A DNA stretch of 64,000 bases from UBA1161 sp002311745 (GTDB lineage: Bacteria; Planctomycetota; Phycisphaerae; Tepidisphaerales; Tepidisphaeraceae). The stretch covers positions 1-64,000 of the forward strand of contig JBEKAB010000006.1 in the NCBI GenBank assembly GCA_050018415.1. Reading direction: 5' to 3'. The translations under genes and the position numbers were made by a program. The notes below the pieces were generated by a model. It searched no databases. It worked only from the letters and a program-made list of their open reading frames with translations, and had not been told where the DNA came from. This document shows, piece by piece, positions 42,504 through 50,966 of the stretch. Each line of letters begins with the position of its first letter. The stretch's first letter is position 1.

Positions 42504-44630
42504 ATGGCCGATAGGCGGCGCCGATTCCTGTGGGCATGGAGCGGTGCGCTGGCAGCCGCTTTGGCGATGATCCTGGCCGCGCCGTGGGTTCGGCGTGGTG
42601 GGCCCCTGCTTCCGCTCGTCACTGTCACCACAACACGTTGGAGCACCGCGACGACGACGTTTAGCGTCGAAGTGACACCGCCGGTGCGGACCTACGCACA
42701 GCTTCTGCATGCGGATTTGCCGGATTATCCCGAGCCGCGGCCGCTCGATCAGCCCGTGGACCTGGCCGATGCCGCCCACGTGATTCTGAACGAACCGCTC
42801 TACCTCTGCCCGCGCGGCGATTTGTGGATCGCGCGCAGCGACGCCGAGGCGTTGCCCGATGTCCTGGCGCGGGCGGCGGAGCAAACGGAGCACCTCTGCG
42901 ACCGCCCGGTCCAGTACGTGCTGTGGACGGTGCAGCGAAAAGGCAATCTGCAGGCCCGCGCCGTCTGCCGCCAGGGCCGCGAGTATGAACTGGTCGGGGC
43001 CAGGGATCGCATGGCGATTCCGTGGCGCCGCTCCTACCACTGGGCCCGGGCGATGAGCTGGGACGATGACGGAACGACGCGGCTGATCGTGCCGAGCGAC
43101 GACGGCGTCAGCGCGATCACCATCGGCACGGAACTGAGCGAATCGTATTGCCGACTGCGGGAAACGTCGGAATCAACAACGGCGCCCGCAGCGGGCGGGC
43201 CCGTGCAGGTGCTGTTCGATCTGCGCGGAATTTTGGCGTGGATCGCGGCCGACAACGCGGCCGGCGGCCGCGTCGCGCGGTTTGTCGACGGCGCCTGGAC
43301 GACGCTGGACGCCGCGACCTGGCCCCCGGACATCATCCACCTGGTTCCGCTTCTGGACGGCAGCGTGCTGCAAATCCGCCGCGGAAACGAGCCGCAGACC
43401 GTGCAGTTGCTGATCGTTCCGCTGGACATGCCCAGGATCGATCAGGAGCAAGTCGCAGCGCTGGCGCAACAGTTGGACGACGAGGATCCGGGCAAGCGCG
43501 TGGTGGCGTTTGCACGGCTGGCCGGTTACGGCCCCGGAGCGTTGCCAATCCTGCTGAAGCTGCGGCCCGAGGCGACGCCCGAAGCTCAGGCGCGGATCGA
43601 CCAACTCCTGGCCACCACGCTGGGGGGAATGGTTGTCAACGACAACCAATTGACGGTGGCGGCGCGGCTGCCGGACGGCGGCGTGGTCTTCTTGGCGCCG
43701 CGCGGCGTGAGCATACCGCAGGGCCAGCGCCCGCCGCAGATCGTCCTTCCGGCTTACCTGGCGCTGCGGCCGGGACGGCTCGTGCAGACGCTGCCCGCGG
43801 CCATCGCCCACGAAATGGATGCGACCCGTTCGATCACCGCCGTGCGGGATGAATGGGTGATCACGCGGCCGGAGGGCGGGCCGGCGCGGTTCCTGCCCCC
43901 GACGCAGTTTGTGCCGCTGTTGCGCGAATCGGAGCGGAAATTCTCGACGTTGGTGGGGATCGACGGCCGGGGGCGGTGGCTGCTGCGTCCGGCCGACGCC
44001 GCGGACTCGCCCACGCTGATTCTGGATCCGACGGTACCCGATCCGACGCCGCGGTTGGCGATCTGGACCATCGACACCGGAAGCGACGTCGGCTGGGAAC
44101 AGGCCGGCTGGCCGGTCATCGCGCGGGGCAAAGACTTTTGGATGCTGACGGACCACGGTTGGGAGCTGATGCAGCCGCCGGACGCCATGCAAACCCAGCT
44201 CCCCAGCGCCCCCACCACCGGCCCGGAGGCCAACGGAACAGCCACGCTGGCGGTGGTTGGCAGCGACGGCCGGCGGCAAGTCTGGACCCTGCCCCCGCAG
44301 TGCGCGGGATCGGTCGACTTTCCGCCCTGGTTGATCCGCAGCCGCGATGGGCATCTTTTCCTGTTCAATTCACCGGACAAAATCTCGCGATTGCGGCCCA
44401 TCACCGGCCAGCCGCCTCCGGGGCAGGCGCCCTTTGTCGTGGAGGCGATTTTCAGCAAGGACCTTCCGGCCTGGCGGTCGATCCGACGCGTGTGGTTGGA
44501 CCCGGCGGGGAGAATCGCCGTGGCGTACGACCAGTCCCACTTGGCGCTGCTCTTCCCCACGGGGCAGATTCCGGGAGAAATTGCGGATCAGATTCTGCCC
44601 CAGAACGTCCGGCGGATTGGGGGGCAGTAG
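42504..44630 (+). CDS. Large membrane-anchored protein with HEAT-like segment, unknown function
   Basis: 708 residues. One N-terminal membrane helix (about 10-28), then a long Trp/Arg/Asp-rich extracytoplasmic part with repeated beta-strand-rich blocks (for example RLIVPSDDGVSAITIG and HLFLFNSPDKISRLRPI) that may build a propeller. In the middle, about 320-375, is a helical HEAT-like unit (QLDDEDPGKRVVAFARLAGY). I do not recognise a family. It is divergent from the ABC-2 ATPase gene with only 50 bp between. It may sense or scaffold at the cell envelope (inference). Confidence 0.55.
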   Translation: MADRRRRFLWAWSGALAAALAMILAAPWVRRGGPLLPLVTVTTTRWSTATTTFSVEVTPPVRTYAQLLHADLPDYPEPRPLDQPVDLADAAHVILNEPLYLCPRGDLWIARSDAEALPDVLARAAEQTEHLCDRPVQYVLWTVQRKGNLQARAVCRQGREYELVGARDRMAIPWRRSYHWARAMSWDDDGTTRLIVPSDDGVSAITIGTELSESYCRLRETSESTTAPAAGGPVQVLFDLRGILAWIAADNAAGGRVARFVDGAWTTLDAATWPPDIIHLVPLLDGSVLQIRRGNEPQTVQLLIVPLDMPRIDQEQVAALAQQLDDEDPGKRVVAFARLAGYGPGALPILLKLRPEATPEAQARIDQLLATTLGGMVVNDNQLTVAARLPDGGVVFLAPRGVSIPQGQRPPQIVLPAYLALRPGRLVQTLPAAIAHEMDATRSITAVRDEWVITRPEGGPARFLPPTQFVPLLRESERKFSTLVGIDGRGRWLLRPADAADSPTLILDPTVPDPTPRLAIWTIDTGSDVGWEQAGWPVIARGKDFWMLTDHGWELMQPPDAMQTQLPSAPTTGPEANGTATLAVVGSDGRRQVWTLPPQCAGSVDFPPWLIRSRDGHLFLFNSPDKISRLRPITGQPPPGQAPFVVEAIFSKDLPAWRSIRRVWLDPAGRIAVAYDQSHLALLFPTGQIPGEIADQILPQNVRRIGGQ

Positions 44631-44636
44631 GACCTA

Positions 44637-44660
44637 AAATCTCAAATCTCAGATCAAATA
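44637..44660. repeat. Short-word repeat AAATCTCA
   Basis: Three imperfect copies of AAATCTCA / CAGATC just after the 708-aa gene, of the same type as the tract at 1909-1979. Confidence 0.5.
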
Positions 44661-44697
44661 AAAACCCCGTAGGCGTGGGTGAGACCTACGGGGTAAG
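44661..44697 (-). terminator. Intrinsic terminator of the Nfu N-domain gene
   Basis: ACCCCGTAGG (44664-44673) and CCTACGGGGT (44685-44694) form a 10-bp stem; on the minus strand it ends in TTTTTATTT. It lies about 95 bp past the stop of the gene at 44792. Confidence 0.82.
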
Positions 44698-44791
44698 GAG
44701 GGAAGAAACACCGTGTAACAACAATTACTACGTTCGTCCGATAATTGAGGTTTCCTTTAGTTTTAACGGCTGATCTGACCTAGCTTATCTC

Positions 44792-45064
44792 TCATATCGA
44801 CGCCAAGACCCGCTCAACTTGTGAGTTAATTTCGGACCAGCGCGCATCGGGTTTTTTATTTACAGTTACAAAGTCCCCCAGTAGGAGGACGCTACTAACA
44901 CCCGGGACGGCAAACAGACGAGACGCCACCGGGTGACCCATCGCCGAGGACGCGTCGAAGAAACTGGTCGGCTGATCGCTGATCGGCCGGTCGAGGACAA
45001 ACTTCGCCGCGTTCGGATTCGGAGTCGGCTGAACTTCACGGACCGTAAACGGCAAGCCGGCCAC
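44792..45064 (-). CDS. Stand-alone Nfu N-terminal (NifU-N-like) domain protein
   Basis: 90 residues. TPNPNAAKFVLDRPI and FDASSAMGHPVASRLFAVPG, then VSSVLLLGDFVTVNKKPDA, match the Nfu_N domain that precedes the CxxC Fe-S scaffold in mitochondrial and bacterial Nfu proteins. Here the domain is the entire protein and there is no cysteine at all, so it cannot hold a cluster itself. It may help target or assemble clusters with a partner coded elsewhere. It is a single-gene unit with its own terminator, divergent from rplM. Confidence 0.75.
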   Translation of the reverse strand: MAGLPFTVREVQPTPNPNAAKFVLDRPISDQPTSFFDASSAMGHPVASRLFAVPGVSSVLLLGDFVTVNKKPDARWSEINSQVERVLASI

Positions 45065-45227
45065 CTCCGACGCAAGCGGACTATAGCAACTGATAATCGT
45101 TCCGCTACGAGTGAAATGGGAATTTTGAAAAAATATTTTGTTTTTGGGTCAGGGGGTCTGGACAGGACGATTTGTCCGTGTTTGTCCGTCCATGTGACAG
45201 AGTGGCCAGCGCGGCGGCCGGTCCGTA

Positions 45228-45255
45228 TTGACATGGGATGCCCGGCCGTTAGACT
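45228..45255 (+). promoter_or_regulatory. Candidate promoter for rplM-rpsI
   Basis: TTGACA at 45228-45233, a 16-bp spacer and TAGACT at 45250-45255, about 73 bp before the rplM start. Good -35, weaker -10. Confidence 0.55.
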
Positions 45256-45327
45256 GCCCCTCCCTCTGGGATGGGACGGTTGGCGCCCTTGACCTGAAGT
45301 GTTTTTGGGAGCGGCGGCAGGACGGCA

Positions 45328-45762
45328 ATGAGCACCTACATGGCCAAGCCCGGTGAGATACAAGCACAGTGGTACGTGGTGGATGCCACGGACCAGGTTC
45401 TGGGGCGCCTGGCCGCCAGGATCGCCACCGTCGTCCAGGGCAAACACAAGCCGACGTATACCCCCCACGTCGATACGGGAGATTTTGTGATCGTGCTCAA
45501 TGCCCAGAAAGTGAAAGTCACGGGCAAGAAGGCCGATGCGTTGGAGTACGAGACCTACTCCCACTACCCGGGCGGACGACATCTGTATTCGTTTAAGACC
45601 ATGCGTGCGAAGCATCCGGAAAAGCTCCTGGAGCTTGCGGTGCGGCGGATGCTCCCCAAGAGCAAGTTGGGGAGAAACCTGCTGGGCAAGGTGAAGATCT
45701 ACCGGGACGATCGCCACCCGCACGCGGCCCAGAGACCCAAGGAACTGAAGCTGGCGCTGTAA
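45328..45762 (+). CDS. rplM: 50S ribosomal protein L13
   Basis: 144 residues, standard length. WYVVDATDQVLGRLAARIAT, GDFVIVLNAQKVKVTGKK and MLPKSKLGRNLLGKVKIY are the L13 landmarks. An inner Met (MAKPGE) is a possible alternative start. L13 is an early 23S rRNA binder. rpsI follows after 23 bases, the usual bacterial pair. Confidence 0.95.
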   Translation: MSTYMAKPGEIQAQWYVVDATDQVLGRLAARIATVVQGKHKPTYTPHVDTGDFVIVLNAQKVKVTGKKADALEYETYSHYPGGRHLYSFKTMRAKHPEKLLELAVRRMLPKSKLGRNLLGKVKIYRDDRHPHAAQRPKELKLAL

Positions 45763-45785
45763 GCGCGGCGATGTAAGGACTGATC

Positions 45786-46262
45786 ATGTCGCAGGATCCC
45801 CAAGCCACCGAATCCGTTGCGGCCGCGACGGAGCCAGCGGCGGCGCAGCCGCAGGCGGCACAGCCGCAGGCCAAACCCTCCTACACCTGGGGCGTTGGAC
45901 GCCGCAAGACGGCGGTGGCGCGCGTCCGCGTGGCCGTAGGCAGCGGCAAGATCGACGTCAACGGCCGAACCCTCAACGACTATTTCACTTCGGAGCAGGA
46001 CCGCAAATACATCTTCGGCCCGCTGGAAGTGACCAACCTGGGCGGCAAGATGGACGTGTGGGCCCGCTGCAACGGCGGCGGCCCGACGGGCCAAAGCGGA
46101 GCCATCGTCATGGGCCTGGGCCGGGCCCTGGCCAAATACGACCCCAACCTCGAATCGGCCCTGCGCGGCGCGGGATTCCTCACCCGCGACAGCCGAATGA
46201 AGGAACGCAAGAAATACGGCCAGCGCGGCGCCCGGCGGCGCTTCCAGTTCTCCAAGCGCTGA
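45786..46262 (+). CDS. rpsI: 30S ribosomal protein S9
   Basis: 158 residues, with an Ala/Gln/Pro-rich N-terminal extension of about 35 residues before the S9 core (GVGRRKTAVARVRV, GKIDVNGRTLNDYF, GGGPTGQSGAIVMGLGRAL). It ends in the conserved basic tail RRRFQFSKR that reaches the P-site tRNA. AAGGA precedes the ATG. Translated with rplM. The gene end is eight bases from the convergent prmC end. Confidence 0.94.
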   Translation: MSQDPQATESVAAATEPAAAQPQAAQPQAKPSYTWGVGRRKTAVARVRVAVGSGKIDVNGRTLNDYFTSEQDRKYIFGPLEVTNLGGKMDVWARCNGGGPTGQSGAIVMGLGRALAKYDPNLESALRGAGFLTRDSRMKERKKYGQRGARRRFQFSKR

Positions 46263-46269
46263 TCCTTTT

Positions 46270-47160
46270 TCACGAGATGCGTTTTGCCGTCAGCACGCGG
46301 TCGCGGCCGGCGTGATCGGCCAAAATCCGCGCCTCGGCCAGCCGCGGATGCTCGGCCGCAATCTCCAGCGCCAGCGGACCCTGATCAAACGCGATCTCCA
46401 GAAAGATGTGCCCGCCGACCACCAGCCATTGCGGCGCTTGGCTCAGAATCCTGCGATGCATGGACAGGCCGTCCAGCCCGCCATCCAACGCCTCCACCGG
46501 CTCGTAATCACGGACGCTGCGGTCCAGGGCAGGAATCTGCGCCGTGGGAATGTACGGCGGATTGGCGACGATCAGATCGAACGGCTGGCGATCGACGGCG
46601 GGGATGGCGTCGAACAAGTGTCCCTGCTGCACGAGCACGCGCTGCGACAAATCCAGCCGCTGCACGTTGCGCTGCGCTACGGCGACGGCGGCGGGCTTGA
46701 GTTCGGTGGCCACCACCACGGCGCCGCGGACGTGAAACGCGATGGCGGCGGCAATGCATCCGCTGCCGGTACACAAGTCCAGCACCCGCGGCGATTCCAG
46801 GCCGCTTTGATGACGGACCAATTGAATCACGTTTTCCACCAGCGTTTCGGTATCCGGGCGCGGAATCAGAACGTCGCGGGTGACTTCAAATTCGAGATTA
46901 AAAAAATGGGCGCGGCCGGTGAGATGGGCGATCGGCTCATCCTCGGCGGCGCGGGCGACGAGGCGGCGATAGGCCGCCAAGTCCTTGGGCGATACGACGC
47001 GCTGGTAGTTCGTATACAGCTTGATCCGCGGGACGTTCAGCACGTGTGCCAACAGAAGCTCGGCACAGAGCCGGGGGGAATCGATGCCTTTGCGCAGGAA
47101 GAAGGATGCGGTCCATTCCAACAATCGCTGGATTGTCCAGGGCGCGGACGAGTCGGGCAT
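46270..47160 (-). CDS. prmC: Release-factor glutamine methyltransferase PrmC
   Basis: 296 residues from the ATG at 47160; a GTG six codons upstream is possible. A helical N-terminal domain (about 10-80) leads to a Rossmann methyltransferase domain: VLDLCTGSGCIAAAIAF (SAM loop) and LIVANPPYIPTAQIP, where NPPY is the catalytic motif that binds the substrate Gln. PrmC methylates the GGQ Gln of RF1 and RF2. The length matches the family. It is convergent with rpsI. Confidence 0.92.
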   Translation of the reverse strand: MPDSSAPWTIQRLLEWTASFFLRKGIDSPRLCAELLLAHVLNVPRIKLYTNYQRVVSPKDLAAYRRLVARAAEDEPIAHLTGRAHFFNLEFEVTRDVLIPRPDTETLVENVIQLVRHQSGLESPRVLDLCTGSGCIAAAIAFHVRGAVVVATELKPAAVAVAQRNVQRLDLSQRVLVQQGHLFDAIPAVDRQPFDLIVANPPYIPTAQIPALDRSVRDYEPVEALDGGLDGLSMHRRILSQAPQWLVVGGHIFLEIAFDQGPLALEIAAEHPRLAEARILADHAGRDRVLTAKRIS

Positions 47161-47183
47161 GGGAGGCGAATTGTACACCAGCC

Positions 47184-47219
47184 GCCGCGGCGGGATGAAC
47201 CCTGCGGTTCACCGCGGCG
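47184..47219. repeat. Long GC hairpin between prmC and the next gene
   Basis: GCCGCGG, a bulge, TGAACC, a short loop, GGTTCA and CCGCGGC: about 13 paired bases. It lies 23 bp before the prmC start. It is not the TTTTAGCCGC type. Confidence 0.5.
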
Positions 47220-47256
47220 CTTGTCGCGTCTAGAATGGGGGCGCGGGAGGCCTGCT

Positions 47257-48624
47257 ATGAAATGGCTGATGGTTCTGGGCGTGCTGGCGGCGGCAGCGGT
47301 GGCGGCGCGAGGCGAGATCGTCATCTTGGACGACGGAACGCGCATCGAAGGGCACATCAGCAAAACGCCTGATGGATGGCAAATCACCACCAGCGACGGC
47401 AAGACCGTCCTGGTGCCGCAAGAGAACGTGGCCTCGATTGAGGTCGGCGGCCCGTCGAGCCGGCCGGCGGCCGCGGCCGAAGCCCTGGCGTCCCTGCGCC
47501 GCGCCGTGGAGCACAGCACGGACCTGGCCGCGATTATCAATCGCTACGAGGATTTCATCGCGCGCAATACGGAGCCGGACGTGCGCCAGCAGGCGGAGGA
47601 GGATTTGGCGCTGTGGCGGCAGCGGCAGGACCAGGGGCTTCGCAAGTTCGGCAATGACTGGATCACGCCGCAGGAGCAGCAGCAGCGGCAGCAGCTCGGC
47701 CGGCGCGAGGCGGCCCAAGCGGCCGACCTGATGCGGCAAAACCGCAACACCGAAGCCGATCCGCTCCTGCAGCGCGCCTTGGCGGATGATCCCGAAAACG
47801 CCGCCGCTTTCTATCTGCAGGGGGTGCTGCGGTACAAGCAGGACCGTCTGGTGGATGCGAAAACGGCGTTCGAGGCGGCCAACGGGTCGGCGCCCGATCA
47901 CGCACCGACGTTGAACAACCTGGCGGTCATCTGCTGGCGGCAAAAATCCTTCGTGGCGGCGATGGGGTTCTACGACCAGGCGATGAACGCCAGCCCGCAG
48001 CTGCGCCAGGTGCTGGACAACGTCGCCGAGGCGCTGCACGTCCTGCCGGCGGAAACGCGCGATGCGCCGGTCTGCCGCAAAGCGGTGGATGATTTCCGCG
48101 CTCAGGATGCGGCCTTGCAGTCGGCGATGGCGCGGCAGAATCTATTCCGCTGGGGCGCCACGTGGGTCAATAGCCAGCAGATGCGAATGCTGCGGGCCGC
48201 CCAGGCGAAGATTCAGCAGCAGTTGGATGATTTGTCCCACCAGTCCGACGCCATCGACCAGAAAATCGCTCAGATCGACGGGGATATTGACCGGAACTCG
48301 CGCGAGATGCGCGACCTGCCGGCCAACGGGTACATCATGGATGCCAACGGCACAATGGTCCAACAGTCGATGCCGCCGAGGTACTACGATCTGCAGCGCG
48401 ACAACGAGAAACTCAAACAGGACAAGTTGGCGCTGCAAGGTCAGCAGGCGCAGTTGCGCCAGCAGGCGGATAAGGTCCGCCAGCAGGAGCGGCAACTGCC
48501 GGTGGTGCAGTTTACGGGTCAGCAGCAGATTTTTGGGGCGGATGCAGCGCCGCTGCGTGAATCGCCGACGACCTTGCCGGACGCGTCAATCGATTCGTCC
48601 ACCACGCGTCCCATCGGCGGTTAA
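47257..48624 (+). CDS. Exported TPR and coiled-coil protein
   Basis: 455 residues from the ATG at 47257, which has GGGAGG at the right spacing; the much longer upstream frame is antisense to prmC and is rejected. Signal peptide MKWLMVLGVLAAAAVAARG. Residues about 20-65 (VILDDGTRIEGHISKTPDGW) look like a small beta domain found in planctomycete secreted proteins. TPR-like repeats (about 155-260) and a long coiled coil (310-420, many Gln) follow. Possible periplasmic scaffold. Exact family unknown. Confidence 0.6.
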   Translation: MKWLMVLGVLAAAAVAARGEIVILDDGTRIEGHISKTPDGWQITTSDGKTVLVPQENVASIEVGGPSSRPAAAAEALASLRRAVEHSTDLAAIINRYEDFIARNTEPDVRQQAEEDLALWRQRQDQGLRKFGNDWITPQEQQQRQQLGRREAAQAADLMRQNRNTEADPLLQRALADDPENAAAFYLQGVLRYKQDRLVDAKTAFEAANGSAPDHAPTLNNLAVICWRQKSFVAAMGFYDQAMNASPQLRQVLDNVAEALHVLPAETRDAPVCRKAVDDFRAQDAALQSAMARQNLFRWGATWVNSQQMRMLRAAQAKIQQQLDDLSHQSDAIDQKIAQIDGDIDRNSREMRDLPANGYIMDANGTMVQQSMPPRYYDLQRDNEKLKQDKLALQGQQAQLRQQADKVRQQERQLPVVQFTGQQQIFGADAAPLRESPTTLPDASIDSSTTRPIGG

Positions 48625-48705
48625 AGGCGGATGTCGTATCCGCGCAAATACGCCGCGGCAGGGGCGTATGAAAATTATCCATTTCTCGGCTTTTTTGATG
48701 ACATA

Positions 48706-48734
48706 TTGATATAACTCACTGGATAAGCTATTAT
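48706..48734 (+). promoter_or_regulatory. Candidate promoter of the exported protein at 48787
   Basis: TTGATA (48706-48711), an exact 17-bp spacer and TATTAT (48729-48734), in an AT-rich patch 53 bp before the start codon. Good match by eye. Confidence 0.6.
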
Positions 48735-48786
48735 CAGCAATTCATGTGACTAATTACCATTTACGGCTTCTATCGTGGGAGATGCC

Positions 48787-49806
48787 ATGTGGGAGTTGCG
48801 GTTATGCACCGCGGCGTTGACGTTGCTTTGGTCGATGCGCGCGGCGTTGGGGGAGAACGCGCCGGCGACACAACCCGATGAGTCCAGCTTGCAGATTTGC
48901 CTGGCCGCGGCGGCGGATTGGTCGCCGGTTTATCCAACAGTGCAGATCCCCATCTCCAACGAGGTCGACGCCGTCTTTCGCCTGGCCAAAGGCGAAAAGC
49001 ACAAACACATGGCTTACGCCTGGAAAGCGGTGGACGTCAAGGGAATATCCAGCGGCGTGGTGCTGGCGCACGGCACGATCGATGACTACGTCGCCGGTGT
49101 TTTCAAAATGAATGCCCTGCGCGGCCTGGAGACGGGGAAATACCGGCTGGAAGTGACAGCCGATGACCAGCCGTGGAAGAGCCAGGAGTTTGAGATAGTG
49201 GCTGCGCAGGCGGCGCCGGCCGTGGCGTCGGTGCAGGACCTGCTTCCGCTGCGCCAGGGCACCACCTGGACGTATGCGTTCGTCCTGGAAGTCGCCGAGG
49301 ATGCCGGGGTATTTCTGGCCGATGTAGCGCCCGGCGCCGATGGGAAGTTCCGGGCAACCCTGACGCTGAGCGTCGCGGGCATCGATGACAAAGGCGCGCA
49401 CGTGGAAACGTGCCGCAATGGCAAACTGGTCTTTGAGGAATGGTGGAAGCTGGACTCGCACGGGCTGGTCTCGACATTGCGCAAAGCCGGCGATGAAACG
49501 CTGGTGATGGATCCCGAGCAGGTCATGTGGCCCTGGCCGCTTAAAGGGACCAAGCATTGGACGTACACGCCGAAGGACCGCTCATACAAATTGGATTGCC
49601 GCGTGTGGGGCCCGCTGGCGGTGGCTGGGCCAAGCGGGCAGACCGGCGGATACGTCGTGCTGATGGAGCAGGAGAAAGGCCACGCGAAGCTGACGGACGA
49701 GAAGCATTTTGTGCCCGGCATCGGACTGGTGCGCGAAATCATGATCAACGCAAACAGCGGCCAGATGTTGAACCGACAGGAAATCGTGCTCCAGGGCGTG
49801 AAGTGA
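48787..49806 (+). CDS. Exported protein of unknown function
   Basis: 339 residues from the ATG at 48787 (GGGAG before it). Signal peptide core LCTAALTLLWSMRAALG. The first half is beta-rich with a DVKGISSGVVLAHGTIDDYV segment; the second half (from about 145, LLPLRQGTTWTYAFVLEVAE) reads like a lipocalin- or LolA-like repeat of WTY... strands, seen in uncharacterised secreted planctomycete proteins. No catalytic motif is visible. It has its own candidate promoter. Confidence 0.55.
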   Translation: MWELRLCTAALTLLWSMRAALGENAPATQPDESSLQICLAAAADWSPVYPTVQIPISNEVDAVFRLAKGEKHKHMAYAWKAVDVKGISSGVVLAHGTIDDYVAGVFKMNALRGLETGKYRLEVTADDQPWKSQEFEIVAAQAAPAVASVQDLLPLRQGTTWTYAFVLEVAEDAGVFLADVAPGADGKFRATLTLSVAGIDDKGAHVETCRNGKLVFEEWWKLDSHGLVSTLRKAGDETLVMDPEQVMWPWPLKGTKHWTYTPKDRSYKLDCRVWGPLAVAGPSGQTGGYVVLMEQEKGHAKLTDEKHFVPGIGLVREIMINANSGQMLNRQEIVLQGVK

Positions 49807-49834
49807 AACACGGGTCAGCGGCGAGAGTCATCCA

Positions 49835-50422
49835 TCATAAATTCAAGAACTCGCGCATGTGCTGATCGAAGATTTTCTGCGCCTGCGGGTCGGACAGGGG
49901 GAGGCGAAGCTCGTTGATGACCTTGGTGCCCATGGCGATCCAGGCGCGCCAGCAGTCGGCGCAGATCTTTTCGTGAATCTCGCGGCCCAGGTCTTTGCTG
50001 AAGGGTGGGCTGGGCAGTTGGGGGCCAACGCGGCCGCAGCGGCTGCACAGCACCTGGCCTTGGCCGACCGGCTGCGGCGGCGCGGCGGCCGATTCGGGCA
50101 CGGGCGCGCCCAGCTCCTTGAGCATGCGGATCATCTCGTTTTTCGGAGCCAGATCGCCGTGGGCGGCGGCGACCTCGACGCCGCGGCAAAGCTGCGCAAT
50201 CGCTTCGGGCCGGCGATTTTCCTTCAGCAGGGCCGCGGCCAGGAGCTGATACACCTTGGCGATGTTGGCATTCAATTCGATGACGCGTCCAAAACAAGGG
50301 ATCGCCAGCGACGATTGGCCGGTGTCGAGATAGGCCTTGCCCAGGGAAAAGTGGCCCAACTCGTTCTCGGGATCGGCCTCGGCCATCTTGCGGAATTGTT
50401 CGATGCGAGCGGTGTCGGCCAT
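49835..50422 (-). CDS. TPR protein fused to a YggX-like Fe(II)-trafficking domain
   Basis: 195 residues. Residues about 1-90 are TPR-like (ARIEQFRKMAEADPENELGH then LGKAYLDTGQSSLAIPCFGR). Residues about 118-195 align with YggX: SPPFSKDLGREIHEKI, WRAWIAMGTKVINELRLPLS and HMREFLNL match the PPFPG..G..I, AW..W...QTMLINE.RL and QM..FL positions. YggX (about 90 aa) has one Cys; this domain has two CxxC pairs (CSRC and CADC) that could bind zinc or iron. The RNase HI gene ends one base into its start (TAATG). Probably an Fe(II)-handling or oxidative-stress protein with a protein-protein adaptor. Confidence 0.75.
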   Translation of the reverse strand: MADTARIEQFRKMAEADPENELGHFSLGKAYLDTGQSSLAIPCFGRVIELNANIAKVYQLLAAALLKENRRPEAIAQLCRGVEVAAAHGDLAPKNEMIRMLKELGAPVPESAAAPPQPVGQGQVLCSRCGRVGPQLPSPPFSKDLGREIHEKICADCWRAWIAMGTKVINELRLPLSDPQAQKIFDQHMREFLNL

Positions 50423-50934
50423 TAGGACTCCCCTTCAAGCTGGAATTCGCGGCCGCAATGAGGACAGACGATGCGCTGGCCGCCGTGCGATGGCGGCGGT
50501 TCGGGCAATTCGTCCACGTCCGTCACGTCGCCTTTGCGACTCATGGCCAAATTGGCCAGGCGGTCGGCCAGCGAATTGCGATGCCGCGGGCTGTGCTCGA
50601 AGCGGACATCCTCAAACTCGTCGGCCAAGGTGGCGGCTTGCTCGTGCAACTCGCGCAGGGCGGGGTTCTTCACTCGGTACTGGCCGCGCATTTGCTTGAT
50701 GATCAGCTCGCTGTCGCCGCGGACGGTCAGTTTTCTGGCGCCCAGGGCCTTGGCCTGGCGCAGGGCGTCGATCAGAGCGGCGTATTCGGCGACGTTGTTG
50801 GTGGCGCGGCCGATGTAGCGGCCGACGGTGATCAGGGGCGTGCCATCCTCGGCCGCGAGCACGACGCCCGTGCCGGCGGCGCCGGGATTGCCGCGGCTGC
50901 CGCCGTCAAAATTCACGATGATGCGCTGGTCCAT
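50422..50934 (-). CDS. rnhA: RNase HI-like protein with C-terminal zinc-knuckle tail
   Basis: 170 residues from the ATG at 50934. The core has all four acidic catalytic positions: VNFDGGSRGNPGAAG (Asp), NNVAEYAALIDAL (Glu), RGDSELIIKQM (Asp) and HRNSLADRLANLAM (Asp). This is the short prokaryotic RNase HI type. The last 20 residues add IVCPHCGREF, one CxxC, a possible half zinc ribbon. It removes RNA from RNA-DNA hybrids. The TPR-YggX gene starts at its stop codon. Confidence 0.85.
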   Translation of the reverse strand: MDQRIIVNFDGGSRGNPGAAGTGVVLAAEDGTPLITVGRYIGRATNNVAEYAALIDALRQAKALGARKLTVRGDSELIIKQMRGQYRVKNPALRELHEQAATLADEFEDVRFEHSPRHRNSLADRLANLAMSRKGDVTDVDELPEPPPSHGGQRIVCPHCGREFQLEGES

Positions 50935-50966
50935 AAATTCAATTGTAGAGTGCGGCCGGGAGGATT

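Noticed and set aside
46312..47256. Upstream extension of the TPR/coiled-coil gene at 47257
   Set aside because: Antisense to prmC; the ATG at 47257 has a good ribosome-binding site and a signal peptide.
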